Positions 54,909 through 63,943 of a stretch of 64,000 bases of DNA are shown here, piece after piece. A program made the position numbers and the translations under genes. The notes beneath the pieces were generated by a model. It did no database searches. It had not been told where the DNA came from and was given only the letters and a program-made list of their open reading frames with translations. The first letter of the stretch is position 1. Every line of letters begins with the position of its first letter. Source of the DNA: Beduinella massiliensis (GTDB taxonomy: Bacteria; Bacillota; Clostridia; Christensenellales; Aristaeellaceae); the NCBI RefSeq assembly GCF_900199405.1, contig NZ_LT963430.1:2697605-2761604 (forward strand), in the 5' to 3' direction.

Positions 54909-56456
54909 ATGCCGCAACGCGTCATACGAACAAAAACGCTCCTGCGTCATATTTTTTGTGCCTCGCTGCTCGTGGTGCTGTTGCTGTTGCCCGCGTCCGC
55001 CTTGGGCGAGGGCGGTTTTCGTGCGCTCTTCGTGGCCTGCGAAAACTTTCTCTCGGCGGACAGCATCGCCCCGTCGGCCAGCAACAACGTGCGCCTGCTC
55101 TCCGGCGCTTTCGCGCAGAGCGCCTCCCCTGAATCCATCTCCATCGAAAACGGCACGATCTCGTCCGTCACCGCGCTGGGTCAAGCGATCGAAAACGCGT
55201 TCGCCGACGCGGAAGAAGGCGATACGTCGCTCTTTTACCTGAGCACGCACGGCATCTACGACCCGGCGCGCCCCGACGACCCCGCCCGGCTGCTGCTCAG
55301 CGACGGCGCAAGCGAGGATTCGATCACCGCGGGCCAGCTCGCCGCCTTTCTGGACAGGGTGCCCGGCACCAAAGTCGTCATTCTGGACGCCTGCAATTCG
55401 GGCGCGTTCATCGGCAAGGGCATGCCCGTCAGCGTCGTACGCTCGATGACCCTGCCGCTCAACAAGGAAGGATATAAGGTCATCACGTCCAGCGGCGGCA
55501 ATGAGGACGCCTTCTACTGGAACGCGAGCGACGAATACGGCCTTCTGGGCTCGTCCTACTTTGCGCTGGCCCTTTCCCGCGCGCTGACGCCGCACGGGCA
55601 ATACGGCGCGGACCAAAACCGCGACGGAATCATCACGCTGCGCGAGCTGCACGACTATCTGCTCCGCAGCAACGGCACCTCCACCGCGCAGTTTTTCCCT
55701 GAATCCGACGACTTCGCCCTGGTCGCCTACGACCCTGATGAGCCCGCCGACGCGCGTTCGCCGCTTATTTCCCATTTTTCGCTCGGCAACCCCATCCTTT
55801 CCTTCGACGACCCCACGCTCACGTTCTCCTTCACCGCCACGCAAGACATGCGCGTTTCCTATCAGATCGTCTATCATCAGCAGGGACGCTGGATGTGGGA
55901 AAATGCCCAGCGCATTCTGGACAGCACGGAAAATGAGGACGGGCTCGTCAGCGCCGGGCGCAAGGAACGCACGCTCTCGCTCTCCGTCGATTCGCTCTCG
56001 TCGGACGCGGCGGGCTACGCGCTGCTGCAGGTGATCGCGGAGTCCGACCGCGGCCCCGAGGTCTACGAAAGCCGGCTGCTCTGTGTGCAGCCCATCGTCG
56101 GCAACCCGCAGCTTTCGCTGTACGCGCCGCTGTCCCTCATTCTGGGCGGCGGGCGCGAGCTGACCGTGGAGGCGCGTCATGACTTCCCCGTCTCGCTCAC
56201 GCTGGACGTATACACCGTCGGCGGCAAACGCGTGCGCCGCCTCGCGCGCTCCGCCTCGTCACGGCCGATCTCGCTCGACCCGGAGGCGTCCCTCTTCTAT
56301 TGGGACGGCAAGGACGATTCGGGCGACTTTGTGCCCGCCGGGCAGTACGCCCTGCGGCTGTCCACACGCGTGGGCGGCCGGGAGTACGGCGCCGTGTTTG
56401 AATACGTCTACGTACGCGACGGCGTCATTACCGAGCCCGTGCAGCCCGTCGGCTGA
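54909..56456 (+). CDS. Secreted caspase-family (C14) protein with FlgD-like C-terminus
   Basis: 515 residues. A signal peptide (LLVVLLLLPASALG, cleavage near residue 33) leads into a caspase p20-like fold. SLFYLSTHGIY holds the catalytic His114 and VVILDACNSGAFIGKG the Cys162, and a p10-like end contains HGQYGADQNRDGIITLRELH. Residues about 285-390 are a beta-rich domain and about 400-500 a FlgD-type Ig fold (YWDGKDDSGDFVPAGQYALR). The substrate is probably extracellular or wall-linked. It has its own promoter and converges with the patatin-like gene without a gap. Confidence 0.88.
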   Translation: MPQRVIRTKTLLRHIFCASLLVVLLLLPASALGEGGFRALFVACENFLSADSIAPSASNNVRLLSGAFAQSASPESISIENGTISSVTALGQAIENAFADAEEGDTSLFYLSTHGIYDPARPDDPARLLLSDGASEDSITAGQLAAFLDRVPGTKVVILDACNSGAFIGKGMPVSVVRSMTLPLNKEGYKVITSSGGNEDAFYWNASDEYGLLGSSYFALALSRALTPHGQYGADQNRDGIITLRELHDYLLRSNGTSTAQFFPESDDFALVAYDPDEPADARSPLISHFSLGNPILSFDDPTLTFSFTATQDMRVSYQIVYHQQGRWMWENAQRILDSTENEDGLVSAGRKERTLSLSVDSLSSDAAGYALLQVIAESDRGPEVYESRLLCVQPIVGNPQLSLYAPLSLILGGGRELTVEARHDFPVSLTLDVYTVGGKRVRRLARSASSRPISLDPEASLFYWDGKDDSGDFVPAGQYALRLSTRVGGREYGAVFEYVYVRDGVITEPVQPVG

Positions 56457-57296
56457 TCAGTCACGCCGCCGAAAGGGCAGTACGCGCGCGCCCTGCATAC
56501 CCCAGCTTTCGAGCAGCCCGTCCAGCGCCTGTGCCGCAGCCGCATATCCGGCCTGTTCGCATGCGTCCGAAGCGTCCAGTGACAGCGCGCCGATCCCCTG
56601 AGGCAGCTCCGGCGCGATCACATGCACGCGTTCCTCCGCCGGCCGTTCAAAACAGTGGGCCTTGCACAGGGCGCTCAGCGTAAAGGCGTCGCACGTCCGC
56701 GGCGCCTGATATCGCGGTGAAACGAGCAAAATCTCCTGCGCACCCATGGAAAGGAGCGCTTGAACGCAGCCGGATGCCTCCTGAACGGCCACGAGAGGCA
56801 CCTCCATCCACTCCACGTGCGCGATGAGCCCCGGCGTGCTCATCGCCGCCCGTACCGCAAACCAGAGCGGTGCCTCCCGCGTGAAGACCACGCTGCGTGA
56901 ACGCATGCCCGGCAGCGAGGTAAAGGCGAGGGTCTTGCCCGACAGCGCCGCGAGGCAGGGCACCGCGAGCGGACGTACGCAATCGCTCATCGCCGCGCCC
57001 TTCGTGATGGAGAGCAGAAATCGGGAGATTCCCCGTCCCTGCAGCATGCCGTCCGTCCGTCCCGAACCGGGCAGCGGATAATCCAGAAGCCGCCTTTTTT
57101 CCTTCGCCGCGCGCCGCGCGGCGTTTTGCATTTCATCGCGCGAAAGTCCCATCGCGAATAACGCGGCGGCGATGGACCCGCTGCCCGCGCCGCTGACCGC
57201 GTGCACGTCGACCGCCCGCTCCGAGAGCGCCCGCAGGACGCCCGCGTTCGCCGCCGCCGCGACCCCTTCTCCGCATAGCACGAGCCCCAAACGCAA
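56457..57296 (-). CDS. Patatin-like protein lacking the catalytic dyad
   Basis: 279 residues with the patatin fold: LGLVLCGEGVAAAANAGVLR stands in place of the oxyanion GGGxxG loop, and VSGAGSGSIAAALFAMGL in place of the GxSxG elbow. At the nucleophile position the residue is Gly38 (G-A-G-S-G), and the usual DG(G/A) is absent near residues 168-178 (LVAVQEASG). It is probably not an active lipase; it could bind lipid or regulate. It lies between the caspase-like gene (convergent) and the CotH operon (divergent). Confidence 0.75.
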   Translation of the reverse strand: MRLGLVLCGEGVAAAANAGVLRALSERAVDVHAVSGAGSGSIAAALFAMGLSRDEMQNAARRAAKEKRRLLDYPLPGSGRTDGMLQGRGISRFLLSITKGAAMSDCVRPLAVPCLAALSGKTLAFTSLPGMRSRSVVFTREAPLWFAVRAAMSTPGLIAHVEWMEVPLVAVQEASGCVQALLSMGAQEILLVSPRYQAPRTCDAFTLSALCKAHCFERPAEERVHVIAPELPQGIGALSLDASDACEQAGYAAAAQALDGLLESWGMQGARVLPFRRRD

Positions 57297-57439
57297 GGCC
57301 TATCCCCTCCCACCATCCGGCGTTTCGCCGCGCGTTTGCGCCCCACGCCCCGCGCGGCGGTTCACCGTCCTTTCAGCCTATGCATCCGAAGGCCAAAAAG
57401 GACAAAAAAGATTCTTTTCATGTGAAACGCATCGAGGTA

Positions 57440-57469
57440 TTGGCTCGTCTTATTGTTGTGTGGTATAAT
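57440..57469 (+). promoter_or_regulatory. Promoter of the CotH-DUF4956-VTC operon
   Basis: TTGGCT (57440-57445), 18 bases, then TGG-TATAAT with a perfect extended -10 (TATAAT at 57464-57469). The leader is about 98 bases. Confidence 0.65.
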
Positions 57470-57519
57470 AGAAGTTAGAAGTTCGGCAGGCGGCTTCCCG
57501 CGGTCTTGAGCTTACGACA

Positions 57520-57545
57520 GAAAGCGGCGGGATTGCGCCGCTTTC
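57520..57545 (+). promoter_or_regulatory. Hairpin in the CotH operon leader
   Basis: A perfect 10-bp stem GAAAGCGGCG / CGCCGCTTTC with a 6-base loop, 28 bases before the ATG. No T run follows, so it may affect RNA stability or translation. Confidence 0.4.
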
Positions 57546-57573
57546 AGGACCTCAGAAAGGTGGAATTTTTCAC

Positions 57574-60500
57574 ATGCGATCAAACCGCTCTCAGACCTCG
57601 CCGCCCGCAAAGGGCAGACGCGGCGCGCGGGCGAAGCATCCCAGGGGCATCGTGCTGAGCATCGTATTGTTTGCTGCCGTGCTGGCGGTATTCGTCATCG
57701 TCGCGCCGAAGGAGCCGACGAAGGTCGCCTCCGCCAACGTGTCCGGCACGGAGACCGACGCGGCGGCCAGCACCGGCGATCCGTCGCTGCACATCACGGA
57801 GGCGATGTCCTCCAACAGGACGGCGTATCCGGATGAAACGGGCAGCTTTCCCGACTGGATCGAGCTGACGAACGAGGGCGACGCCCCGATCGACCTGGAC
57901 GGGTACGGCCTTTCCGACAGGGAAACAAAGATCGCCTTTGTCTTCCCCAAGATGACGCTCGAGCCCGGCGGACGCGTCGTCGTCTTCGCGTCGGACGAAA
58001 CCCGTTCTGAAGCGGGAAAGCCCCTGCACGCCAAGTTCAAGCTCTCCTCAGTAGGCGACAGCGTCGTGCTCTTCGGCCCGGACGGCGTTGTGATGGAAAG
58101 CATTCAGATTCCCGCGATGGATTCGGACACCTCCTACGCGAAAACGGACGAGGGCTTCATCATCACCGACATGTACACCCCGGGGTATGAGAATACGCAG
58201 GAAGGGTATGCTCAGTTTCTCGCCTCCTCGTACCTTGAAACAGGCGTGCTGGTCATCAACGAAATCGTCGCTTCCAACGTCAGCGTATTGCAGGATGAAG
58301 ACGGCGATTTCCCTGACTGGATCGAGATCTACAACACCTCGTCCCGCACGATCGACCTGTCAAATTACGCGCTGTCCGACGACCCGGCCAGCCCGCTCAA
58401 ATTCCGTTTCCCGCAGGGAACGGTGATCGAGCCGCACGGCTACTACGTCGTCTATGCCTCCGGAAAAGACCGCGAGGCGGTCGAGGGAGGCTGGCCGCAC
58501 GCGCGCTTCAAGCTGCGTTCCAATGGGGAAACGGTGGTGCTTTCCGACATTCAGGGCAGGCTTCTCGACAAGGTGACCTACGATCTGCTCGAAGCGGATA
58601 CCTCTTGGGGCCGCAGCCCTGACGGCACCGGCAACTTCAGGACGTTCCGCCAGCCCACGCCCGGACTATCCAATACGCAGGAGAGCGCGCTGATCATGGA
58701 TCAGCGCCTCATCGCTGCGAATACATCCGGCCTTTTCATCACGGAGGTCATGTCCTCCAACCGGACTACCTCGCTGCCCGGCGTTCAGGGCAAGTACGAC
58801 TACATCGAAATCTACAACATGGGCGGACAGGCCGTGAACCTCAAGGATTACGGCCTGTCCGACAACGTGAAGAAGCCGCGCAAGTGGCGCTTCCCCGACA
58901 TCACGATTCCCGCGAACGGTTATGTGCTCGTCTACTGTGAAAAGGCGAACCTGTCGCTCGCGACCGATACGGTTCTCTACGCGAATTTCAATTTGAACGT
59001 CGGCGGCGAAACGGTCGTCCTCTCGACCCCCGAAGGCAAGGTTTTGGATAAAATTGTGACGCCGCCGCTCTACAGTGACGTGTCTTATGGTAGAACGCTC
59101 GGCCGCTACGGCCTTTTTTATTACAGCACGCCCACGCCCGGCGAGCCCAACCAGGGCGGCTTTGAAGGGTTCAGCGAAGCGCCCGAGTTCATAACCCGCG
59201 GCGGCATGAACGACCGCCCGATCGAGGTGGAAATCAAGGTGCCGGAGGGGGCGAGCGTGTATTACACGACCGACAGCTCCGATCCCAACCAGTATTCCAC
59301 GCTCTACGAAGGGCCGATCCCCGTCTCGCAGACGACGGTCATCCGCGCCCGCGCCTATCAGCCGGGGCTGGAGGGCTCGCAGATCGAGACGCAGACCTTC
59401 TTCATCTCGACCTACCATTCCATGCCCGTCGTCTCGCTGGTGACCGATCCGGACAACGTCTGGAACGAGGAAACCGGCATGCTGGCGGACGGACCCGAAC
59501 TCAATCGCGAAGAGCAGAAAACCCCGTGGAAAAAAGCAACGTATTGGAAGAAGCCTCACTATTCGGGCTACGTCGAATACTACGACACGGAGGGCGTGCA
59601 GCAGATTTCCCAGGGCATGAACTTCCACGTCATGGGGCAATTCTCCCTGGACATGCCGCAGAAGTCCTTCGCCGTGCGCGCGGACGCGCAGTTCGGCGTG
59701 GACGCGTTCAATTACGCGTTCTTCGAGGACAGGCCCTATACCTCCTACCACGCGTTCGTCCTTCGAAACGGCGGGCAGGACGGCCTCTACACCCGCGTGC
59801 TGGATGGCCTGCAGGCCCGTCTGGTCGAGCAATCCGGCTCCTCCGTCGTCACGCAGGCCTGGCGTCCGGTAATCGTCTATCTGAACGGCGAATATTGGGG
59901 CCACTACAACATGCGTGAGCGCGTTGGCGCGGCGATGATCGCGCAGCACGAGGGTTGGGCGAATCCGGACGCCATCGACATTCTGGAATCCGACGGCACG
60001 AGCTCCTCGCAGGTCAACCAGGGGTCCAACAAGGATTACAAGGACCTCGTGGAATACGTGAAAAACCACGACCTCGCAAGCGACCCCGAGGCGCTGCAAT
60101 ACGTGCTCGACCGCGTGGATCTGGACAACATGATCGACTACTTCTTCTTCGAGATGTTCTTCGGCAACACCGACCCCGGCAACATCCGCTTTTACAAGAG
60201 CGACGAGGAGGACGGCAAGTGGCGCTACGTGCTCTACGACGTGGACTGGGGGCTCTACAATTCCCAAGCAGGCGGCCCATCTTTTGTGCTCAATGAAAAG
60301 GGCATGGGCTCTTTTAAAATCAAATCAAATGTTCTTATTTACAACCTACTGAAAGTTCCAGAAATAGAGGATCAATTCCTACGCCGCGCCGGGGATGTCT
60401 TTCAATCTGTGCTGACGACGGATAATATGATCTCCCTGCTCGACGAAATGACCGCCGAGATTGCGCCAGAGATGGACATGCACTTCGACCGCTGGGCCGC

Positions 60501-60711
60501 GGAAATGCACCCTAAAATAAGCTTCGACCAGCCCAAGAACGGTCCGGGCGCAAAATCCTACTGGCAGACGCGCATCGCGCGCGCCAAGAACGTCATGAAA
60601 AAGCGTCCGAACATCTTCTGGGGCATGGTGCAGGAGTATTTCCAGCTTTCCGAAACAAAGATGACGGAATACTTCGGGCCGCGGCCTGAGATGCCCGCAG
60701 ACGCCATCTAA
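57574..60711 (+). CDS. CotH-kinase family protein with three lamin-tail domains
   Basis: 1045 residues. A basic N-terminus and one membrane anchor (VLSIVLFAAVLAVFVIVAP, about residues 27-45), then three lamin-tail domains (near 70-190, 225-365, 385-525; each with ITEAMSSNRT or INEIVASN and then DWIEL/DYIEIYN). A chitobiase-type C-terminal domain (VYYTTDSSDPNQYST) follows and a CotH domain occupies about 620-990 (VYLNGEYWGHYNMRERV, YVLYDVDWGLYN). CotH proteins of spores are protein kinases; activity here is inferred. The protein is probably extracellular and membrane-anchored. First gene of a three-gene operon. Confidence 0.9.
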   Translation: MRSNRSQTSPPAKGRRGARAKHPRGIVLSIVLFAAVLAVFVIVAPKEPTKVASANVSGTETDAAASTGDPSLHITEAMSSNRTAYPDETGSFPDWIELTNEGDAPIDLDGYGLSDRETKIAFVFPKMTLEPGGRVVVFASDETRSEAGKPLHAKFKLSSVGDSVVLFGPDGVVMESIQIPAMDSDTSYAKTDEGFIITDMYTPGYENTQEGYAQFLASSYLETGVLVINEIVASNVSVLQDEDGDFPDWIEIYNTSSRTIDLSNYALSDDPASPLKFRFPQGTVIEPHGYYVVYASGKDREAVEGGWPHARFKLRSNGETVVLSDIQGRLLDKVTYDLLEADTSWGRSPDGTGNFRTFRQPTPGLSNTQESALIMDQRLIAANTSGLFITEVMSSNRTTSLPGVQGKYDYIEIYNMGGQAVNLKDYGLSDNVKKPRKWRFPDITIPANGYVLVYCEKANLSLATDTVLYANFNLNVGGETVVLSTPEGKVLDKIVTPPLYSDVSYGRTLGRYGLFYYSTPTPGEPNQGGFEGFSEAPEFITRGGMNDRPIEVEIKVPEGASVYYTTDSSDPNQYSTLYEGPIPVSQTTVIRARAYQPGLEGSQIETQTFFISTYHSMPVVSLVTDPDNVWNEETGMLADGPELNREEQKTPWKKATYWKKPHYSGYVEYYDTEGVQQISQGMNFHVMGQFSLDMPQKSFAVRADAQFGVDAFNYAFFEDRPYTSYHAFVLRNGGQDGLYTRVLDGLQARLVEQSGSSVVTQAWRPVIVYLNGEYWGHYNMRERVGAAMIAQHEGWANPDAIDILESDGTSSSQVNQGSNKDYKDLVEYVKNHDLASDPEALQYVLDRVDLDNMIDYFFFEMFFGNTDPGNIRFYKSDEEDGKWRYVLYDVDWGLYNSQAGGPSFVLNEKGMGSFKIKSNVLIYNLLKVPEIEDQFLRRAGDVFQSVLTTDNMISLLDEMTAEIAPEMDMHFDRWAAEMHPKISFDQPKNGPGAKSYWQTRIARAKNVMKKRPNIFWGMVQEYFQLSETKMTEYFGPRPEMPADAI

Positions 60712-60745
60712 AATTCACTATCTTACGACACGAGGAGGAACCCCA

Positions 60746-61423
60746 ATGAAAAGCATCATCCAATCCGACGCCGGCGTGCTGAACTGGTTCTCCGACCAGT
60801 TCGCTCAGCTCACCCCGCTCAAGATGGTCATCGCGCTGGCGATGGGCCTACTGGTCGGTCTGATCATCGCCTTCGTCTACCGCAAGACCTATCGCGGCGT
60901 GCTGTTCAGCCCCAGCTTCGCGACGACCCTCATCATGCTCACCATGATCACGACGCCCGTCGTGATGTGCATCAAGTCGAACATCGCCCTTTCGATGGGC
61001 ATGGTCGGCGCGCTTTCCATCGTCCGCTTCCGCACCGCGGTCAAGGATCCCATGGACACCGCTTACATGTTCTGGGCGCTGACGATGGGCATCCTGCTGG
61101 GCGCAGAGCTGTACATGATCGCGCTCGTCGTCGTCGCGGGCATCGCATTGGCGATGCTGATCCTCTCGTTCGTGCGGATGAAGAGCCCCAACACCTATCT
61201 GCTGGTGGTGCACTACGACGAGGACGTAGAGCAGGATGTCAACGGCACGGTTTCGCGCATTCGCAACCGCCGCCTGCGCTCCAAGGTCGTCAGCCGCGGC
61301 GGCGTGGAGCTGACGGTCGAGGTGCAGCTCGGCGAGCGCAGCGACATCGTAAACCGGATGCTCGACATCGAAGGCGTGCACAACGCCACACTGATCGCCT
61401 GCCAGTCCGAAGCGGGCAATTAA
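60746..61423 (+). CDS. DUF4956 membrane protein
   Basis: 225 residues. Four to five membrane helices are packed in the first 155 residues. The conserved cytoplasmic motif ALSIVRFRTAVKDPMDTAYM is followed by a soluble C-terminal domain of about 70 residues with an ACT/MgtC-like pattern (VVHYDEDVEQDVNGTVSRIR). DUF4956 genes commonly lie beside VTC-domain genes, and it is taken here as the membrane partner of the polymerase. It starts 34 bases after the CotH gene, with GAGGAGG upstream. Confidence 0.9.
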   Translation: MKSIIQSDAGVLNWFSDQFAQLTPLKMVIALAMGLLVGLIIAFVYRKTYRGVLFSPSFATTLIMLTMITTPVVMCIKSNIALSMGMVGALSIVRFRTAVKDPMDTAYMFWALTMGILLGAELYMIALVVVAGIALAMLILSFVRMKSPNTYLLVVHYDEDVEQDVNGTVSRIRNRRLRSKVVSRGGVELTVEVQLGERSDIVNRMLDIEGVHNATLIACQSEAGN

Positions 61424-61435
61424 CGGAGGCCCGCC

Positions 61436-62140
61436 ATGGCGATCACCACCTATCCCCTGCGTCACGAGCTGAAATACCTCATCAACCCGGCGGAGCTCGT
61501 ATACCTGCGTTCGGTGCTGGACGGCATGCTGATGCGCGATCCGAACGGCAACGCGGACAACGAATACCACATTCGTTCGCTCTACTTCGACACCTACAAG
61601 GACGACGCGCTGTACGAGAAAATCGCCGGCGTGGGCAACCGCAAGAAGTACCGCATCCGCATCTACAACTTCTCCGACCGCCTGATCCGTCTGGAGTGCA
61701 AGCAGAAGATCGGAGATCTGATCTCCAAGCAGTCGGTGCGCATCCCGCGCGACCTGGCCGAGCAGATCATCGCGGGCGATCCCTCCGGCCTGGAATACAT
61801 GCGCCATCCGCTGCTGCGCGAGATGTTTGTACAGATGCGCACCCGCCTTCTGCATCCCGTCGTGATCGTGGACTACATCCGCGAGGCTTACATCACGGAC
61901 GCGCAGGAGGTGCGCATCACGTTCGACAAGCAGCTGCGCACGGGCCTTTACAGCGACGATCTGTTTAATCCTAACCTGCCCACTTACCCGGTCTTCGACG
62001 ACATCAAGGAAGTGCTTGAAGTCAAGTTCGACCAGTTCCTGCCCGCGTACCTGCAAACCGTTCTCTCCGGCGTAACCGCCGAGCGCAGCGCGGTTTCCAA
62101 GTACGTGCATTGCAGGCGGTACGAAGAAAAGGAATACTGA
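61436..62140 (+). CDS. VTC-domain protein (polyphosphate polymerase-like)
   Basis: 234 residues, a single VTC domain of the CYTH/triphosphate-tunnel fold. YPLRHELKYLI gives the first basic strand, SLYFDTYKDDALYEK and NRKKYRIRIYNFSDRLIRLE the Arg/Lys and Glu tunnel residues, and EVLEVKFDQFLPAYLQ the C-terminal Glu/Lys strand. In yeast Vtc4 this domain makes polyphosphate from ATP. Product and polarity here are unknown. It follows DUF4956 by 12 bases and is the last gene of the operon before a strong hairpin. Confidence 0.92.
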   Translation: MAITTYPLRHELKYLINPAELVYLRSVLDGMLMRDPNGNADNEYHIRSLYFDTYKDDALYEKIAGVGNRKKYRIRIYNFSDRLIRLECKQKIGDLISKQSVRIPRDLAEQIIAGDPSGLEYMRHPLLREMFVQMRTRLLHPVVIVDYIREAYITDAQEVRITFDKQLRTGLYSDDLFNPNLPTYPVFDDIKEVLEVKFDQFLPAYLQTVLSGVTAERSAVSKYVHCRRYEEKEY

Positions 62141-62155
62141 CGGTGTGTCTTCCTA

Positions 62156-62199
62156 AACCAAAGGGCTTCGCGCAAGAATTAGCGCGAAGCCCTTTGGTT
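62156..62199. terminator. Long perfect hairpin between converging genes
   Basis: A perfect 18-bp stem AACCAAAGGGCTTCGCGC / GCGCGAAGCCCTTTGGTT with an 8-base loop between the VTC gene and the DUF554 gene. Classical T tails are missing, but placement suggests bidirectional termination. Confidence 0.75.
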
Positions 62200-62899
62200 A
62201 TAGGATTCCTTCGATCCAGTGCATCAGCGGCACCACGACGATGGGCATGAACATCGCGGGCAGCAGATTGCCCACCCGCACCTTGCACAGGTTCATCATG
62301 TTCAGCCCGATCCCCAGGATGAGCAGGCCGCCGACCGCCGCCATTTCGGAGATGACCAGCTCCGTCAGAAACGGCGCGACGTACTGCGCGAGCACCACAA
62401 TCATTCCCTGGTAGAGAAAGACCGCCAGGGCGGAAAGCATCACGCCCGGCCCCATCGTGGAGGCGAAGATGACCGCGCTGACGCCGTCCAGCGCAGACTT
62501 GGCGATCAGCGTGCTGTGATCGCCCCGAAGGCCTGAATCCATGGCGCCCACGATCGCCATCGCCCCCACGCAGTACACCAGGCTCGCCGTGACAAACCCC
62601 TGCGCAAAGCTCTGATCCCCGCCGTTCCCGGAAAAAATGCGCTGAGCGCGCGCGCCCAGGTTTTCCAGGTGCCGCTCGATGTCGATGCCTTCCCCCGCAA
62701 GCGCACCCAGCACGACGCTGACGATGACGATCATGCTGTCCATCGTCTTGAGCGCGCCGCTGACGCCGATCAGCATTACGCAAAGCGCAAGCCCCTGCAT
62801 GACCGTGTTTTGAAATTTTTGCTTGATGCCGCCCCGCAGCAAAAGCCCGATCAGACTGCCCGCGAGGATCGCCGCCACGTTAATGAGCGTTCCTACCAT
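62198..62899 (-). CDS. DUF554 membrane protein (YdfK/YqgA family)
   Basis: 233 residues with about six membrane helices. GTLINVAAILAGSLIGLLLR at the N-terminus, LGALAGEGIDIERHLENLG in the middle and GPGVMLSALAVFLYQGMIVV are family blocks. Probable transporter; substrate unknown. It has no obvious partner: the L27 gene lies 105 bases upstream on the same strand with no recognised terminator. Confidence 0.9.
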   Translation of the reverse strand: MVGTLINVAAILAGSLIGLLLRGGIKQKFQNTVMQGLALCVMLIGVSGALKTMDSMIVIVSVVLGALAGEGIDIERHLENLGARAQRIFSGNGGDQSFAQGFVTASLVYCVGAMAIVGAMDSGLRGDHSTLIAKSALDGVSAVIFASTMGPGVMLSALAVFLYQGMIVVLAQYVAPFLTELVISEMAAVGGLLILGIGLNMMNLCKVRVGNLLPAMFMPIVVVPLMHWIEGIL

Positions 62900-63004
62900 C
62901 CTGCCGTTCCTCCCTTACTCCCGCGCACAAATAAAAAAGAGAGGCCATCACGCATGAACGCCCTTTCAGCTTTCACCATGACAACCCCTGCTTTACGTCT
63001 TCTG

Positions 63005-63289
63005 TTACTGCGCCTTCGGATAGACGCTGCACTGCGTCCTGTCGCGGCCAAGGCGCTCGTAGCGCACCACGCCGTCGATCTTCGCAAACAGCGTATCGTC
63101 ATTGCCGAGGCCGACGTTCTGACCCGGATGGATCTTCGTGCCGCGCTGACGGTACAGAATGTTGCCCGCCAGAACGAACTGACCGTCCGCGCGCTTCGCG
63201 CCCAAGCGCTTGGCCTCGCTGTCGCGGCCGTTGTGGGAAGAACCGGTGCCCTTTTTATGGGCGAACAGTTGCAAATTCATCGTAAGCAT
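63005..63289 (-). CDS. rpmA: 50S ribosomal protein L27
   Basis: 94 residues from the ATG at 63289 (GGAGG upstream). [20 protein letters not shown] contains the Firmicute N-terminal extension that is cut after LQLFA by the Prp protease to expose the mature start. [20 protein letters not shown] is the conserved core. Its gene follows prp, overlapping none, in the rplU-prp-rpmA operon. Confidence 0.98.
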   Translation of the reverse strand: MLTMNLQLFAHKKGTGSSHNGRDSEAKRLGAKRADGQFVLAGNILYRQRGTKIHPGQNVGLGNDDTLFAKIDGVVRYERLGRDRTQCSVYPKAQ

Positions 63290-63293
63290 TGTC

Positions 63294-63635
63294 TTACCTC
63301 CATTCTTTAAACAGTACCCGTACATGCTTCGGGTAGGTTGTCTGGATGTCCATCAGTCCCTGCGTCACCGTGCGAAGCACGACGTCCGCAGTCCTCGCCT
63401 GCGCGGCCTCAAGCCCACCCGGCAAAAGGCATTCGAGCAGACCCTCTTCCTCGTCTACGGTCGGGCGGGTTTTAACGCCCGCGACCGTTTCCAGGGCGTT
63501 TACCGCAGTCTGCGTCAGCGCGGAGACGGCGGCACAGACGATGTCGTGCCCGTACGTCCCAGCGTCCGCATGGCCCGCCGCGCGAAACCCGCACAGCCGT
63601 CCGTCTTCCCCGCGGTAAACCTCAACGGTGGTCAT
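63294..63635 (-). CDS. prp: Ribosomal-processing cysteine protease Prp
   Basis: 113 residues. [20 protein letters not shown] carries the catalytic His (GHA) and Cys (VCAAVSAL). It cleaves the N-terminal extension of L27, whose gene starts five bases downstream. Gene order L21-Prp-L27 is the Firmicute standard. It overlaps the L21 gene by one base. Confidence 0.96.
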   Translation of the reverse strand: MTTVEVYRGEDGRLCGFRAAGHADAGTYGHDIVCAAVSALTQTAVNALETVAGVKTRPTVDEEEGLLECLLPGGLEAAQARTADVVLRTVTQGLMDIQTTYPKHVRVLFKEWR

Positions 63636-63943
63636 CAGGCGTTGATGCCGGTGATTTCCACCTTGGTGAACGGCTGACGGTGACCCTGCTTGCGACGGTA
63701 GTTCTTCTTAGACTTGTACTTGAAGACGGTGATCTTCTCGCCGCGGCCCTGCTGAAGGACCTTGCCCTCGACCTTCGCGCCCTCGACGACGGGCGTTCCG
63801 ACCTTCAGGTCGCCGTCCTTTTCCACGAGCAGCACGTCAAAGCTCACAGAAGAATTCTCGGCAGCGTCAAGCTTTTCCACGTAGATGACGTCGCCCTGCG
63901 CAACGCGATACTGTTTGCCACCGGTAGCGATAATAGCGTACAC
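63635..63943 (-). CDS. rplU: 50S ribosomal protein L21
   Basis: 102 residues from a GTG at 63943, eight bases after GGGAGG; the open frame extends three codons upstream. [20 protein letters not shown] and the basic C-terminus [20 protein letters not shown] are typical. It binds 23S rRNA. First gene of the rplU-prp-rpmA operon; its leader is cut off by the window edge. Confidence 0.98.
   Translation of the reverse strand: MYAIIATGGKQYRVAQGDVIYVEKLDAAENSSVSFDVLLVEKDGDLKVGTPVVEGAKVEGKVLQQGRGEKITVFKYKSKKNYRRKQGHRQPFTKVEITGINA

Noticed and set aside
58666-60267. Minus-strand open frame of 533 codons opposite the CotH gene
   Set aside because: It mirrors the codon positions of the CotH protein, and its composition (His/Val/Arg-rich, no motifs) fits antisense reading.
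60848-62110. Minus-strand open frame of 420 codons opposite DUF4956 and VTC
   Set aside because: Antisense shadow of two well-supported genes; no ribosome-binding site or family match.
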